Source of the DNA: Enoplosus armatus | Lineage: Eukaryota > Chordata > Actinopteri > Centrarchiformes > Enoplosidae | Direction of reading: 5' to 3' | DNA: 64,000 nt | NCBI RefSeq assembly: GCF_043641665.1 | Contig: NC_092192.1 | Location: forward strand, 22,302,978 to 22,366,977 | Program-made: the position numbers and the translations under genes | The notes under the pieces: model-generated | What the model was told of the DNA's origin: nothing | The model's database searches: none | Seen by the model: only the letters and a program-made list of their open reading frames with translations | Shown: positions 48,594-61,636 of the stretch, one piece after another | Layout of the letters: each line of letters starts with the position of its first letter | How positions within the stretch are numbered: the stretch's first letter is position 1

Positions 48594-50719
48594 TGAGAGA
48601 GAGAAAGACTTAACAGAGAGACTCTTGGAGGCAGAACTTTTTTTTTTTTTTTTTGGGCCAATTAGGAATAGAGGATAGTCAATTAGTATTTAAGTACCTC
48701 CGGAAACTCTGGGAGTGTCGGCTTTTGATTATGCACAACTGCACTCCAGTCAGGCTTTGGCTCACGTCGGTGGAGCTTCCATTACGACAGAGAAAAAGCC
48801 TCCATTAACACCAGGGATCCTTAATTTAGTGCCCAAACAAACAATCAAACAGTGGATGAAACCCCCAACGCTCCACACACTGCAAAACAAACGAAGAGAG
48901 TATAACAATGCAGCAGGAATATACACGGATTAATCACACGTGCTCCGGCAATTTAATTTTCTCTCTTGGGGAAAAAAACAGCGCATTTTACAGTGAGACT
49001 CCCCTCAGCTAGCGCAGCAGCGTCAGTTTGGAAGCTGACGCGCTCGTCATGCGGCGGCGGGCTGCTCGAGCGCGATACCGTGTCCGAGTTGGAATAAATA
49101 GCGAGGGAGCGCGAGTGGCGGGTTTTCAGGAGCGGTGCAGGCTTCAACTGGAGTGTGTGTTTAGAGAAGTGCGGTCTTTGTGCACACCTCTCAGTCACTT
49201 CACATGTGCGTGGGCCGGGGCAATAGAGAGGGATGAAATAACCCTTTTAATCTATGACACACGCCGGCAGAGCAGAGCATCAACAGGTTTAGGTCCATTA
49301 GACAAAAACCCTCCTCTGTAGCAGAGGCCTGGGCAAATACGGGCAAGAGGTCCGTCCACTCCACGTGCAATCAGCTTTGTTTCCAGGGCCTGCAACTGAC
49401 GATTACTTTCATTATCCGCTCATCTGCCGATTACTGTCGCCGATTCTTCTGTGAGTCTTTCAGCAGATAAAATGTCCAAAGTGGCGCCTTCAAATTGCGT
49501 CTTTTGTCCAACCTGACGGTCCGAAACCCAAAGACTCTTCTTTTACCGTCCTGAGCGACGCAGGAAAGCGGCAAATCCTCACATTTCAGAAGCTGGAACC
49601 GGCAAACGTGATGACAAATGACGACGTATCCATTAACAAAAATAGTTGGCGACGAATTTTCTTTCGCGTCAGTTGTTTTCTCATACTAAGCAAGTAATCC
49701 ACAAAAGAGATTGTTTTCGACACGGTTGTCAGTGTCTTTTCATGTGTCGGCCCCCGCTGGTATCAAGGAGAAGCCATTTTCAGACTCGACGCTGAACAAA
49801 ATGACAATGTGCGAGGGTCACTTTGAATAAAAGGGGTAGGAAGCTGTGGAGGGCCCAATCACTGAAATTTACGGGCAACTCTTGAGTTGAAAGTGTTTCA
49901 TTGAACGCCACAAAAAAAAATCACAAAATGCAGTAAATGTCAGGCGGCCAAAAGGAGAAAGTAAATGTAGCTTTCTGTTTTTTCCTGGAGCACAAGACGT
50001 CAATCGTCTCACAGCGGGAGTGGGGGGGGGGGGCCTTACTGACCTGACAATCGCAAAAACTCATCCGGTCTAGTTGCTCATTTGCCCCAGTTGCTTCTGG
50101 GAGTGAAACTGGCCAAACTAAACAGGAAGCAGCGCTGCTCTGCTGGGATTTTTTTTTTTTTTTTACTAAATGAATTATTCGTATCAGCAAGGCAACAAAA
50201 AATAAAAGTCAAGGGACTCGATGTGTATTCTGACAAGTTGAGTCCGTCCCGGGCTTGACTCGAGTCGGCTCCGTCTGTAAATGTGCGGCCACACATTGTC
50301 GCTTTATGACACTCTCTTTTGAATTTTGCGCAATTTAATTTCTGTGTCATTTACCCCGTGAGGAGGGGGTCGACTTCTCAGTCTCGCCTGAGGGCGCTTG
50401 GAGATTATAAAAGCAAAGAAGTGCAGTGCTCCTTCTGTGACTTATTCTCAGTTTCTATTTAAAACCGCACCAGCCCTCCGATTCACATATTGTGATGCTG
50501 GGTGAACAGGCGGGGGTTCTAGGCGCAGAGGTCCAACTCCAAATGAAATAAAAGCTTCGATGAATTATGGTCCTGGCTATAATGCATTATGCCCAGGAAA
50601 TAACCACCTCCTCAATCATGATTTCAGAATGGATACAGCGTCAGGAAAAAGTGTGTGTGTGTGTGTGTGTGTCTGAGAAAGAGAGGTTGTTATGTGAAAG
50701 GATTAAGCTGAAGACTCAT

Positions 50720-50744
50720 GCAGCAGCAGCAGCAGCAGCAGCAG
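50720..50744. repeat. (CAG)8 trinucleotide repeat
   Basis: Eight units in intron 6, next to (GT)n tracts at 50649 and 50850-50895. Confidence 0.95.
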
Positions 50745-50848
50745 CGTGAGAGTGTGTTTACTGTGTGAAACACGCTGTCTGCATCAGCGTGGGACTCTGA
50801 CAGCTGCCTGTCACATCGAGGCCCCCCCTGAGGAACTCCTGCTGGGAG

Positions 50849-50899
<51 letters not shown>

Positions 50900-51494
50900 T
50901 AGCGTCAGTATGTTGGTGTAAATCACACGTCAAAGATGTGCGGCTGGGGGGAGTGGAGGGGGTAAGATGCTTTTGGTTGTAAGTAGCTTGTCTGTGTGAT
51001 TGAGCAACATGCAGCGTTCGTACAACAGCGGCGGAGCGCTCTGATCCGTCTCCGGTGTGTGTGGTGAGCAGCTGAGCCCGCCGAAACGCTTGCCTGCTTT
51101 ATTTGGTCTACGAGGATCTTCCGTAGACTAAAGCCGGGGATCAGAAGACTGCAAAACCCTGGATTACCTTCCATGCAAGCGCTTTTTTGGGGGTTCAGGT
51201 CGGGGGGGGAAGATCGATCGTGCTCAGGGGATGGTTAAGGTCAGGCTAACTAAAACACTCCCGCGTGAAAGTCAACTCGCCTGTCCACCTGATAAATCAG
51301 GAGAATGAGCATGAACGTGATTCCCAGGGTGCTGAGCTGGGATCAAACTCCACGACATCATGCCTGAAATGGCCCGATGGCGGGCACGAACGCGGTGTCA
51401 CACTGTAAGACTATGTCCTGGTCTTGGATGCCTCAAGTGTGTCGTCAAGTCGTGGCAAGATCACCTAGAGAGAGACATCCCAGACATGTGGCTT

Positions 51495-51606
51495 TGTCTT
51501 TTGGGGTTTTTCCTAATCCGAATCGAGGGTCTAAGGACAGATTGTAGAGCCCCCCCCCTGAGGCAAGTTTGTGGTTTGTGATATCGGGCTATATAAATAA
51601 AATGAT
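51495..51606. repeat. Fish dispersed repeat (GGGCTATATAAATAAAATGA tail)
   Basis: TTTTTCCTAATCCGAATCGAGGGTCTAAGGACAGA, then GAGGCAAGTTTGTGGTTTGTGATATCGGGCTATATAAATAAAATGA. This is a strong match to my memory of a common teleost SINE/LINE 3' tail. Plus orientation. Confidence 0.65.
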
Positions 51607-54524
51607 CTCACCCATAAAGACCTGACGTTAAATGACCAATTTCAACAGCGAGGACTGGCCGCGTGTCTCCTCGCCGCGGGGTTTCTCATGTGCGTGGGGA
51701 ACATTCGGTCCTCGTCTCACGGAGCGGTCTCACTTAGGCATTCAAAGAGGCCGAGCACTTCACACTCACACTTCAGACTTTCCTCCTTCACTCTTGACAG
51801 TTCTTATCGTAGAAAAAAGCTGTGGAAACTTAACTTTAGCAGTCCTTCCTTCCTATTTTTGCCTCCCTCTTGGCATGTTAGCCTTGTTATGTGTTCTCCA
51901 GCTCTGGCAATATCCAGCATATAAAAAAAAAAAGTCTCCCGGCTCCTTTGAATTCCTATCCCAAGCGTTTCATTCTTTATTTAGACGTTCCCCAATTTAC
52001 CTCCCTGACACTTGCCTCCTGCAGTTATCCGTTGATGCGCCGTCCTTTTTTGTTTTTCGCAGACCCGGTTATATATTTCATAAAATTGGAAAATGAAAGT
52101 GCCATTTTTGTTTTTTAAAGGCCACTTTAAACAACAAAAGCTGTCGCACCTAAAAAGCCGGCAGCCCAGAATCCTAAGTTACTGTACAACCGATGTGCTG
52201 CGCAAATAGCTTCCATGACATGCAGACACTGTTTTCTTTTGTCATGTATATTTCAACCGCTCCGTTACAATCCATCTCCCCGCTTGCAACCCATGTGAGG
52301 ATGCTAATGTTTCTCCCTGCCCTAAATCTGAAGTCTCAGTGTCGCGCCGAGTGCGCCCATTATTGCTAATTATTTATTACAGCCTCAGGCGGTGTGCCGG
52401 CTTGCCTCTTCAAATCAAACACTGTTATTCTCCAGACAGGGCTGTGCAGCGGCCCCCCCAAAAAAACCCCGGCATTTTAATATCCTGAATATTCTTAGCT
52501 GTCACTGTATTTGGGTCAAAGTTATGCCGTTGTGTCAGGCACAAAGGGGGGATGGGGATGAGGGGGGGGGGGTATATTCAGGTGTTGACGAGTTTTTGTC
52601 AGACGGCCTGCTTAAAGCGCGGTGTTCTGACACAGCGTCTTTTCTCCTGTGTGTTCGTCACATCTGTATGTGTGCACGCCTGGAGTTGCGTTACATAACA
52701 AGTGGGTGTTACACTGCGTTTCTTTAATATTTCAGGCCTTGCATCAGTGTCGACAGGAAGCCGAATGCGGGGGGGGGGTGCAGTGCCAGTGGTTCGCATC
52801 CAAAACACTGGGAGTACACGTTTGACCTTTAGGGTTAGTGGGGGTCTGCATGTTAGATCCTAGAACCCCCCCCCCCCCCTTAGCTGTGATTTATCCTGCG
52901 GCTGTCACTTGGATCCCCCTCCTGCTGTGTGGAGGGGCCCGTGGTGGAAGCAGCCTTTAGGACAGCAAAGGGCATGAAATGAATCTTGCACACTCATCCG
53001 AGGTGAGCGATTACAGGGAGCGGGCAGGTCCCACAGAGGGGGGAGGCAAGAGATTGGGCAATCAGGGATTCTCAAGACCCCTGCCCCCTTTTCGTGCCAG
53101 TGAAAACCTCAGGACTTCACACTCGCTCTCACTTTAAAGTGCTCGCCCTCCCAACATGTCTCTGTTTATCTCGGTTTCCATGCGGCTTTCTCCTCATTTA
53201 AGCACTCGATCGAAGCCGCACCCTCTCGACGGCGAAACGTTGGAGAAATTGGCCCTCTCCGAGGTAACCGATGTCGGCAAGCATTTCTCAAGGAGTAATT
53301 GCTTTGGGTTGACAAATTGGAGCAAAGTTATGCTGCGCTTGAACCCAGCAAACAGACGATCTGGAAAGGAAAAGAGCCCAGACTTAAAGATGCATGCTGT
53401 GTACATCAATGTGCACTGTGACTTCTCATTGTTCGCAGATTACGTTTTCTTTTGTTTTCCTTTTGTTGTGCAAATTGAAATGTTGACATCAGAAAACCTA
53501 CCTGGAAACTTGCCTATTTATTCCTTCACTTTCGCTGTGACGTTCTATTCTCCCCCCCCCCCCCCCCCCGGTTTCTCTCAGTGCTAATTGAGACGGAGAA
53601 TGAAAGAGAAGCGGGAGATCAGGTGGGAAGATGAGAAATCAATTAGGACTAGTGGAGGGCATCATTATGCATTCACACCCCCATCTGCGGAGGGAGGCCT
53701 GTCACTTGCTACGGAATCAATAGAAATCAAAGAGGTGTGTGTGTGTGTGTGTGAAGACACAAACACAGACTTCCCCCTCTTACTCTCCATCTCCATTCAA
53801 CAGACACCTGATTAGCCTTGGTGCCTGGGATCAGAAAGGTGGCCCCACAAACCCCACAAAGTGGAGGCTCCTGTGGGTTCTGGTCTGGCCTCGTTGATGG
53901 GCTCTACGCGCAAACGTATAATATCGATTATCATGGCCTGTAGCTTAACTAATAAGCATCTACAGCTGGCGTAATCGATCAAATCAAGGTCGCAGAGGAC
54001 CTATTTTGTAGCCCCATCCCGGTAGAGGCAAATGGCTCTTTTACTTCCCGGTACTAGCCGCAGGAACTAGTCCCCTTTGTGCAGCCTCTGTTCGCATCTT
54101 GAAATTAGTTCGATAATGGCTCCGGTGATTGAAGCGCAATCATGCCGTTCTTTGTGTTCGCGGTTGGGGTTGAATGAATGGGACGCAGAGGAGGAGGCGG
54201 AGAACTCTTAAAACGGACGGCTTGCTGAGCGTTTGCTGCTTACTTACTTCTGTTAAGTGCAGAAGAACTGAATGTGGCCCCCGCTTCCTCCCGGTGGAAA
54301 GGCAGGCAATGTTCCCGAGCCTCGACACTTGCTCAGGCTTCGGGAAAAACGCTTTTACGGTGAAGGAGAAGCTCGAACGCTGGTCGCTGCCGGCGGGGGT
54401 TGTGCCAGTTCTGAGCCTTGTTCGGCCTTTTGAATCATCAGGGATGACGATTCGCCACCACGAGGCTCGTTTATTAGCCAGGCATTCACAGCCATGACAC
54501 TGTGCGGTTCTGGTTCATCTGGTT

Positions 54525-54526
<2 letters not shown>

Positions 54527-54570
<44 letters not shown>

Positions 54571-54716
54571 CGAGAGAGATAAGGAGTCAGGGAAGTCTTG
54601 AGCGAGAGAGCTGTCAGTTATGAGCTGCTGTCATCGCTGGCGGCCTGTCCCGGCCAAGCCACGATGTCACTGCTGGCACATTCTCACTGTATTAAGCCCA
54701 CTCAACACACACTGAC

Positions 54717-54758
<42 letters not shown>
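54527..54758. repeat. (TG)n / (GA)n and (CA)n tracts before exon 7
   Basis: (TG)n at 54527-54558 running into GA units, and (CA)n at 54719-54758, which ends 58 nt before exon 7. Confidence 0.96.
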
Positions 54759-54760
<2 letters not shown>

Positions 54761-54816
54761 GATAACATTTCTATTGCGCCCTGATAACCACGTCTCTCTT
54801 ATTCCCTGTGTTGCAG

Positions 54817-54941
54817 TGCCCCCTCAGATTGTGGTTCGGCCGCGGGACCAGATCACAGCTCCGGGTCGGACCGTGACCTTCCTCTGTGGCACCAAAGGAA
54901 ACCCTCCGCCAGCCGTCTTTTGGCAAAAAGAAGGCAGCCAG
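54817..54941 (+). CDS. robo3: robo3 exon 7: first half of immunoglobulin domain 4
   Basis: Encodes residue 313 (completed) to 354. [22 protein letters not shown] leads to C336 and [18 protein letters not shown] with W348. The acceptor is CCTGTGTTGCAG and the donor is CAG|GTAAAA, phase 0. Reading on through the donor gives VKKA-stop. A (CA)n repeat ends 58 nt upstream of the exon and a (TG)n tract lies 160 nt further upstream. Confidence 0.94.
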
Positions 54942-55540
54942 GTAAAAAAGGCTTAAAGGCTTCCGTTTAGAGCACGACGCCGCTTCTGCCCTCTGAAGCA
55001 TCCATCGGGGTTTTTTCGTGGGCAATTTGTGTCTGACGGTGGGTGTCTGGGGAAAAAAAACTGCGTTTGAGTGGTGGGGAGCCTCTGCACTATCACATAC
55101 GTTGGGAAATGCTACTCCAGGAATGCATAGAGACATAAAAAAAAAAAAAAAAAAAAAAAATGATACGAAACATGTAGCATAGAAAATACTAAGAGGCATG
55201 AAGCACCGTTTTGAATGCGGGCAGTTTTCCAAATGAAATGCCTTTGGAAATGTCGGGGGAACAAAAAGCAGCTGAAAACGAGTTCAGATCCATCCAGGCA
55301 CCAGTTTTCTTTCCTCTTGATACACGCGCTTTTAAAAAGAGAGCCGCATCTCCTCTCTCTCTCTCTCTCTCTCTGTCATGTTCTCGACCGTCATCCTTCG
55401 CTTTTGCCGCCATGCGCTGTGGTTTAGCGCCAGGGTGACTCACGCACACATTCATACACACCTCATTTTCCCATCATCCACGCAGGGTATTATTCACCAA
55501 AGTGTGAGTCTTGCACAGGCATGTGTGTCTTCTAAAGTGT

Positions 55541-55576
<36 letters not shown>

Positions 55577-56896
55577 TTGTGTGGGGGTTTGTGCACACAG
55601 AAGTATGGCGTGTGAGAAAGGCGAGCGCATGATAAGCATTGCAGCCTGTTGGAATGCACTGAAAGGCCTGATGAGAGTGCGTGGGTGCCTGAAGCATGGC
55701 TCCCAGGTACAGATTAGAGGGGGGGGGGGAGTGTGAGATTGGAGGCCTGGAGAATGTGTGTGTGTGTGTGTGTGTGTGTGGGAGAGGGTAGAACAAGAGT
55801 GGGGCAGAGAGATAAAGAGGAGAAAGCGTGGAGGAAGAGGAGGAGAGGAAGTATGTGGGTAGGCACATACAGTTCGTACTGACAGATGAAAAAGGAAAGT
55901 AAAGGAGATCAGGGTTGGGGATGGGGAGGGGGGGGGGGGGTGCACTTTAGGTGACATTGTGTTGCGTTAGAAAGTGAAAGCCGACAGAACATTTGTACAA
56001 AGCCGGATGTGAATTGCTTTCAGGCTACACGTGAACAAATGGTTGTGTGTGTGTGTGTGTGTGTGCGTGTGTGTCTATAAAGGTTATATTTCACTGCTAA
56101 TATTCAATGCTGCTCGAGCATCCAGCGGGGTTGGTTTCAGCTATTCCGCTCTGTGCTTGGAGAAGGTTTCGGCAAAAGCCCTGAAACCCTGTCTTCTGAC
56201 TCACCGGGCGAAAAGGCACAGACTGTATAAAAAGATGGCCGACGCGTCTCCACTTCCTCCCCACTGCACGGAAATGAAGCCAAGCTCTCCCGGAATACGG
56301 CCGCTGTGTCTGCGCGGGGGGGTAGGGGGTGGATCTCAGCTGTCAATCATGACGTCTCACCCCGTTAAACCAAACCTATCAGAAAAAAAACGGAACACTG
56401 GAACAAACATCAGCGTGATAAGACCTACCTGAAATGACAGAGACCATGCGGGGGGGGGGGGGGTCCATCTTTATATACGTCTCTATACATAAGAGAGAAA
56501 GTTTCAAGTTCTTTCACAAAGTGCCAAGTTGAACTCGGGTCTGTTATTTGAACGACGGGCCTCGGTTCGTCTCTCCTTCCACGGTCAAACGCTGCTCTCT
56601 TTATCCCTCTTCAGGCTGCGTTCAAATAGTGTCCTCCATGTCTTCTTTATTTTTCAAGTGACCCGCGGTGTCGGTGCGAAGCTAACAAAAGCTCTTATCC
56701 GTGAACATTCAGTTAACATTTGTGTACAAAGCTTACGGACATAAAATTCAAGACTCCTTCTTTCAGAGAACAAGCGCGAGAAATGAATGCCCGCGTGTGA
56801 AGCCAGTCGGTTATGTAAGAAAGTTCATACAAAAGAAAAAAGGACTCACCTGTTTCATGCGTTTCGTTCCCCCCATCCCCCCCCACCCCCCCACAG
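54942..56896 (+). other. robo3 intron 7
   Basis: 1955 nt holding poly-A (about 55137-55160), (CT)n 55351, (GT)n tracts at 55541, 55756 and 56043, and G tracts near 55928 and 56449. The 3' end is C-rich (CCCATCCCCCCCCACCCCC) before CACAG. Confidence 0.88.
55541..56071. repeat. Three (GT)n microsatellites in intron 7
   Basis: (GT)n at 55541-55572, 55756-55780 and 56043-56071, with G tracts between them. Confidence 0.95.
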
Positions 56897-57068
56897 ATCC
56901 TGCTGTTCCCCATCCAGGAGCCGTCACAGTCCGGCCGCTTCTCGGTGTCGCTGAGCGGCGAGCTGACCATCGCCGACGTCCAGGTGGAGGACTCCGGCTA
57001 CTACATCTGCCAGGCCATCAGCGTTGCCGGCAGCATCCTCACCAAAGCCCTGCTGGAGGTGGAAAGCG
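56897..57068 (+). CDS. robo3: robo3 exon 8: second half of immunoglobulin domain 4
   Basis: Encodes residues 355-411 plus one base. [18 protein letters not shown] continues directly from EGSQ in exon 7, as in all vertebrate Robos (SQxLLFP). [18 protein letters not shown] contains C392, followed by [19 protein letters not shown]. The donor is AGCG|GTGAGT in phase 1. GRFSVS with an upstream Gln-Ser pair is closer to ROBO3 than to ROBO1/2. The exon is GC-rich relative to its flanks. Confidence 0.95.
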
Positions 57069-58555
57069 GTGAGTGTGAACACGCGGGCAGGCAGGACGTG
57101 GGCTGAGACCACAGTAAAGATGTTTGTGGTCCACGCCACATGTCGGTGTTACTTTTGCCGTCTCCAAAATCCCCCCACCTGTTGCCCCTACGTCATCCCC
57201 GGTCACACGTCACAATGGAATGCAACTTAGCATATTTCATTAATCATTTCCCCCTCCCCCGGACACAAATCTGAAAACCCTTCAAATCCGTCTCAAATTA
57301 AAATATTCTCCCAAATGAGCAAACAGCGGGGGGTGGGGGGGGGGGGGGCTTATCTGATGTAATCAAAAGGGACAACTGGTGAGAGCTCTATGCAAATAAC
57401 CCCGCTGCAGCATATGCTTCCCTCCCACTCGGGGGTGTAAACTGGGGACTGGCATGTTGGGCTGGATCTGCACCAGCTCCCGTGTTGATGTTTTACATTT
57501 TCAGTTAGCTTCGGTTAGATGATGATATCAGATAGATTCGCCGCCTCCGCCGCCGCCGCCGCCACCACAGAATACGAATGAGGAGGGTGTGTGCTTCCCC
57601 CCGGTCTGTAGGCAAAAGTCAAACTTTTTTGGTTTGCTCAGTCGTTGGCGTGGTGGGGGGCTTTGTGAGTGCCAGCCGCCATCGCAGGAAAGGAAAGGAA
57701 ACCAGGGAGTTCAACTGCTGTCCACGACCATTTATTCTCTGTCTGCGGCAAGAGGCAAAAAAAACAAACAAAAAAAAACACATGCATCGCGTTTGCATCC
57801 TGGCTAGCGCGCTCGCTGCAGATAGAACTCGCAGAGACGCGGCGGGTGTTTTGAAATGTAAACGGCTGATGATCAAGGTAGTGAAGTCATTAACGGCGCG
57901 TTGACTACGTGTGATAGGGAGTCACAACAAAAGGAAATATGCTCTCTTTAAAGACTATATTCCAAATGATCCGTGGTGACTCAAAGGTATAGTGTTTGTT
58001 GAAAAGACACTTTCAAGTGGAATAACTGTTAAATACTGTGTTCACCGAGGCACGACTCAACATCTTGTCCATCACTGTGACAGCAACACGTGTCAACACG
58101 TTCCTGCCTTCCTCAGAGAGAGAGAAAATAAATCTATGTCATCGATTTGCATGCTGAACTGGGGCAGGACCGGAGAGGAGGACCTGAGAGCCTCCGGGAG
58201 CAGATGCTCTCTTACGGTGACATGTTACCGCCGACAGATAGTAGCATGCAGTTTGTACTACATAGATTTCACAGTAGTATGCAGTAAGGTTTTGTTCAGA
58301 AACAGATGATGGTGGACCGCTGAGGTGGAATAACCACCGCCAGTGTTGTCCTGTCAGTTTCTCTTTGCCCGTTTAGAAAGTGCTCCACGCCCTGCAGCTC
58401 AGCTGGGAACCACAGTTTGATCAAAGGTGAAATTTGGTCAGAACATAAAGAACATTAAGTCCAGTGGTAATCTGAATCCTCTGATGACACGAGGGGAGCT
58501 CACTTACGGCCTTATCTGTCTCAAACCCGCCTGACTCCGTCCTCCGTCCCCACAG
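57069..58555 (+). other. robo3 intron 8
   Basis: 1487 nt. It contains a G tract near 57329-57348 and a (CCG)n tract at about 57541-57567. Nothing gene-like is seen. It ends GTCCTCCGTCCCCACAG. Confidence 0.88.
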
Positions 58556-58761
58556 CGCCTTCAGACCGCGTCCCGCCCATCATCCGCCAGGGCCCGGCCA
58601 ACCACACCTCGGCCCCCGGCTCCACCATTCAGCTGCACTGCCACATCATGGGCAACCCCTTCCCCAGCGTCCAATGGGAGAAAGACGGCCAGAGGATCCT
58701 GGGAAACGACGGCCGGGTCAGCTTGATGGAAAACGGCACCTTCCAAATCACCAACCTCCAG
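58556..58761 (+). CDS. robo3: robo3 exon 9: most of immunoglobulin domain 5
   Basis: Encodes residue 412 (completed) to 480. PSDRVPPIIRQGPANHT is the conserved Ig4-Ig5 linker and strand A, followed by C440, GNPFPSVQW (W452) and KDGQRILGNDGRVSLMENGTFQITNLQ. Two N-glycosylation sequons occur, N427 (NHT) and N471 (NGT). The GNP.PSV.WEKDGQ pattern is ROBO3-like. The donor CAG|GTATTT is weak beyond GTA; the exon end is set by the match of NLQ-ETDSGVYTC with exon 10. Confidence 0.93.
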
Positions 58762-59854
58762 GTATTTCACAAAAGGCTTCGGCTAATACAAACACAGTCA
58801 TTTGAATATGAAATGAAAAAAAAACAAAAAAAAAAAACGTTTTGAATCCGCAGCTCTCTTCCGCGATGACCTTCGACTGAGTTTGAAATCATTGCATATT
58901 TATCACCACTTCTCATTCCATCGCACTGCACCTTCCGCGAGCCTCATTGAAAATGTGTTCACCGGCCACATGCGTCACTGTTTGCACGTCAAACACGATG
59001 CAGTTCACGCGGCATAAACATAGTCCACGTGATAAAACACCAGTTCTAATTACAGGGAGAGCAAGAAGCACTTAAACAGAGGACATTCTTTTTTTTTTTT
59101 TTTTTTTTAACGGTTGACTCAAATGATGAGTCTTTATGAGAGGTGGGCGAATGCAGCAAAAAAAACGCATCTGCGTGGCGTGATCGCCATGATAATGAGC
59201 GCGCGAGGCCATTAGCAGTCGTTAGCGCCGTCTTACTCCGTGCTAATGAAATCCTTTCTTGCCCAGAATTCCCTCCCGGGTACGAGGCGGCACCTGAGGT
59301 CACCGCAGCCTCTGCGAGACTCGAGAAAGGGCCCGCGCAATTAATTGATTGTGGGCTCTCAATGATTAACGATCGCCGAGACTTGTAATTAAATCCTCAA
59401 TCCGTCACTGCGAGGGAGGACTGGGGCGGACGAGAGATATGAGACGGAGGGGCAGGGGGCTGAGCAGGGGAGAGGGGGGGGGAGTTGCAAGGAGAAATGG
59501 GTCGGGAGCCCTGAAGTGCATTTCACGCTGCATTCGCGTCACGTGGGAATAAAAGGGAGTGACTCGACAGCTGAGAGCGACCAGCTCGGAAGCGCTCTCG
59601 CTTTTAGGATCCCATTTAAAGCTGTCAAACACCACGCTGAAGTTCTCCTTAGGCTTCGGGTTCCGTTTGATCAGGCTCTACGCGGCGAGCAGACGTCGCC
59701 CGAAGTGACGGCGGTGCGTTCGATGTTACCGTTTCTCGCCGCGAACATATCAACGACTGGCATTTGCGGGACGTGGGTTCCAGACGTGAGAGACAAGACA
59801 AGATGACTTGCACAAATCCCTCCGTTCACTTCCACGAAGCAGGGGACCCTTAAT

Positions 59855-60060
59855 TCTCACATGCTAACATGCTCGCAAAATGGCAGCGCTGACATGCCGA
59901 TGTCAGGTTACCGCGTCACCAACGTCGTAGCCTAGCTTGCTGGCATGTTAGCGGTCGCTAATCAGCGCTAAGCACAAAAGCCCAGCTGAGCCTGACGGGG
60001 GATGCCATTAGCTTTGCCAAAATTCAAAGTTTGACCGCATGAGGAGGCTGGAGGCAAATC
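59855..60060. repeat. Decayed fish dispersed repeat (GCTAACATGCT / GCTAATCAGCGCTAA type)
   Basis: Contains CACATGCTAACATGCT, GGCATGTTAGC, GCTAATCAGCGCTAAGCACA, CAGCTGAG and GATGCCATTAGCTTTGC in the order of a widespread percomorph repeat, then AAAGTTTGACC. Strongly decayed, with no coding potential. Confidence 0.6.
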
Positions 60061-60233
60061 ATTTTGGTCTCAACGGCACACCTGTGAGGGGGGGTTTTGT
60101 GGCCGCATGTTGCACTGACAAAAATCAATAACACCACACACAGACTCACAAGGTGAAAGTGTGAAACACGTTAAACGCAAAAAAACAAACAAACAGTGAG
60201 CACAATCTTCCTTTTGTATCATAGGAGGGGGGT

Positions 60234-60253
60234 GGGGGGGGGGGGGGGGGGGG
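60234..60253. repeat. G20 homopolymer
   Basis: Uninterrupted G run in intron 9. Confidence 0.96.
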
Positions 60254-61241
60254 AATCAGCGTTCATAAAACACATTTAACTCTGAAAGAATCAGTATAAA
60301 TAAGTCGATTTCATCGGGGGGCCCCTGGAGGGGGACAGATGGTCTGTTTGTTCCTCATACCCTGGCAATGAGGAGGTGCCATTACCCTGGGATCTCTGCC
60401 AGACACACACTACCGCTGTCCCTCACCGGTGCCAAGACATCCTGGACAGACGGGAAGTGTGTGTGTGTGTGTGGTGTCTGCTAAACGGTTGATGTGGGCG
60501 TGGGGGGGGGGGGGCTATGGCAAGGTAAAAAAGGGGAAGAGACAGAGGAACCCAAACAAAGCCTGAGGAGAGCGAGAGAAGGAGTGCACGGACAAAAGGA
60601 AACGGATTACCACGGGAGTAATCAGGTTAAGACAGGAAATCAAGTTCATGTGTTGACTTTAAATCCCCGCGTACACGTGTTCTAGTGGGTAATCAGATTT
60701 CCCTCTCCACTCCCCCCCCCCCCCCCCAAAGAAGCATCTGACATCATTATCAACCCTCTGTGTGCCATCGTGCTGGGGCTGATAGCCATGCTGACGGGGC
60801 AGTTAGCAGGTGGTGGACAAAGACAAGGGACACCAAAGTTCACATCGCTCTGTTTGACCGGCAGACTTATTTCTGGGGGAAGCGCAATTGCGGGAAATAT
60901 CCCAAATGACAAAGATGTAAGCAAAGTACGGTAAATAAATAAATATTCTCAGATGCCCTCTTTAAGTTTGGAGCCCCTCTCCCTCCCTCCTGCGCTCCCC
61001 CTCTTCCCCTCGCCTCATCCATTTTTCAGCAATCTGTTTTGCTCGGCGCCCGGAGCTGCCGGCCTTGATTAATAGTCAGGTGTCCCGGCTGTTTTCACCC
61101 CCACCCGCCCTCCGTGCCGATTCCCCGTCCGCCGATCAAACGCCACCATCTGGGGGGCCCGCTTTTTAGCCTCCTCAGACAGACTCGCCGTCAGCCGGGC
61201 CCACGGGTCAACTCAAGGTCAGGGCCTATAGAAAGAGAGAG

Positions 61242-61270
61242 AGGGGGGGGGGGGGGGGGGGGGGGGGGGG
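61242..61270. repeat. G29 homopolymer after (GA)n
   Basis: GA units run directly into 29 G. Confidence 0.96.
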
Positions 61271-61636
61271 CGGAGCGCTGCGTAGGACGGAGAGTCACCT
61301 GTCCGGGTGTCCTGCAGGACGCTCTGACAAGCCACTTAGGCGTGAGTAATTCCTCTGTCAGCGTTACTGATGAGCCGGGCCCAGAGAATGGCAAGAGTGT
61401 GCGCACGCCGCTCAGCGAAGGCATTAGTCATGATAGGCCCCGCCTTCGCACACCCCCTGCATAATGTATAAGGTTTTCAATGGGAGGCTATCGGCAGAAT
61501 AAGTGAATAAGGGGAGGCTGGTTGTGTTTGCGGTGGACTGGGTCCGCATGTACAGTGAAACCAACTACTGGGAGGCTGAATACATCTTGCAGCAAAAAAC
61601 AGACGAGAAGCTAATTAAAATTCTCCGTAACACTCC

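Larger units (their letters stand above)
47143..54816 (+). other. robo3 intron 6
   Basis: 7.7 kb. It contains the candidate 12-nt microexon at 48490-48501. (CA)n repeats lie near the exon 6 donor (47175), at 48138 and just before the exon 7 acceptor (54719). (GT)n tracts lie at 48532, 50649, 50850, 53734 and 54527. (CAG)8 is at 50720 and a dispersed fish-type repeat is at about 51495. No other gene is visible. Confidence 0.85.
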
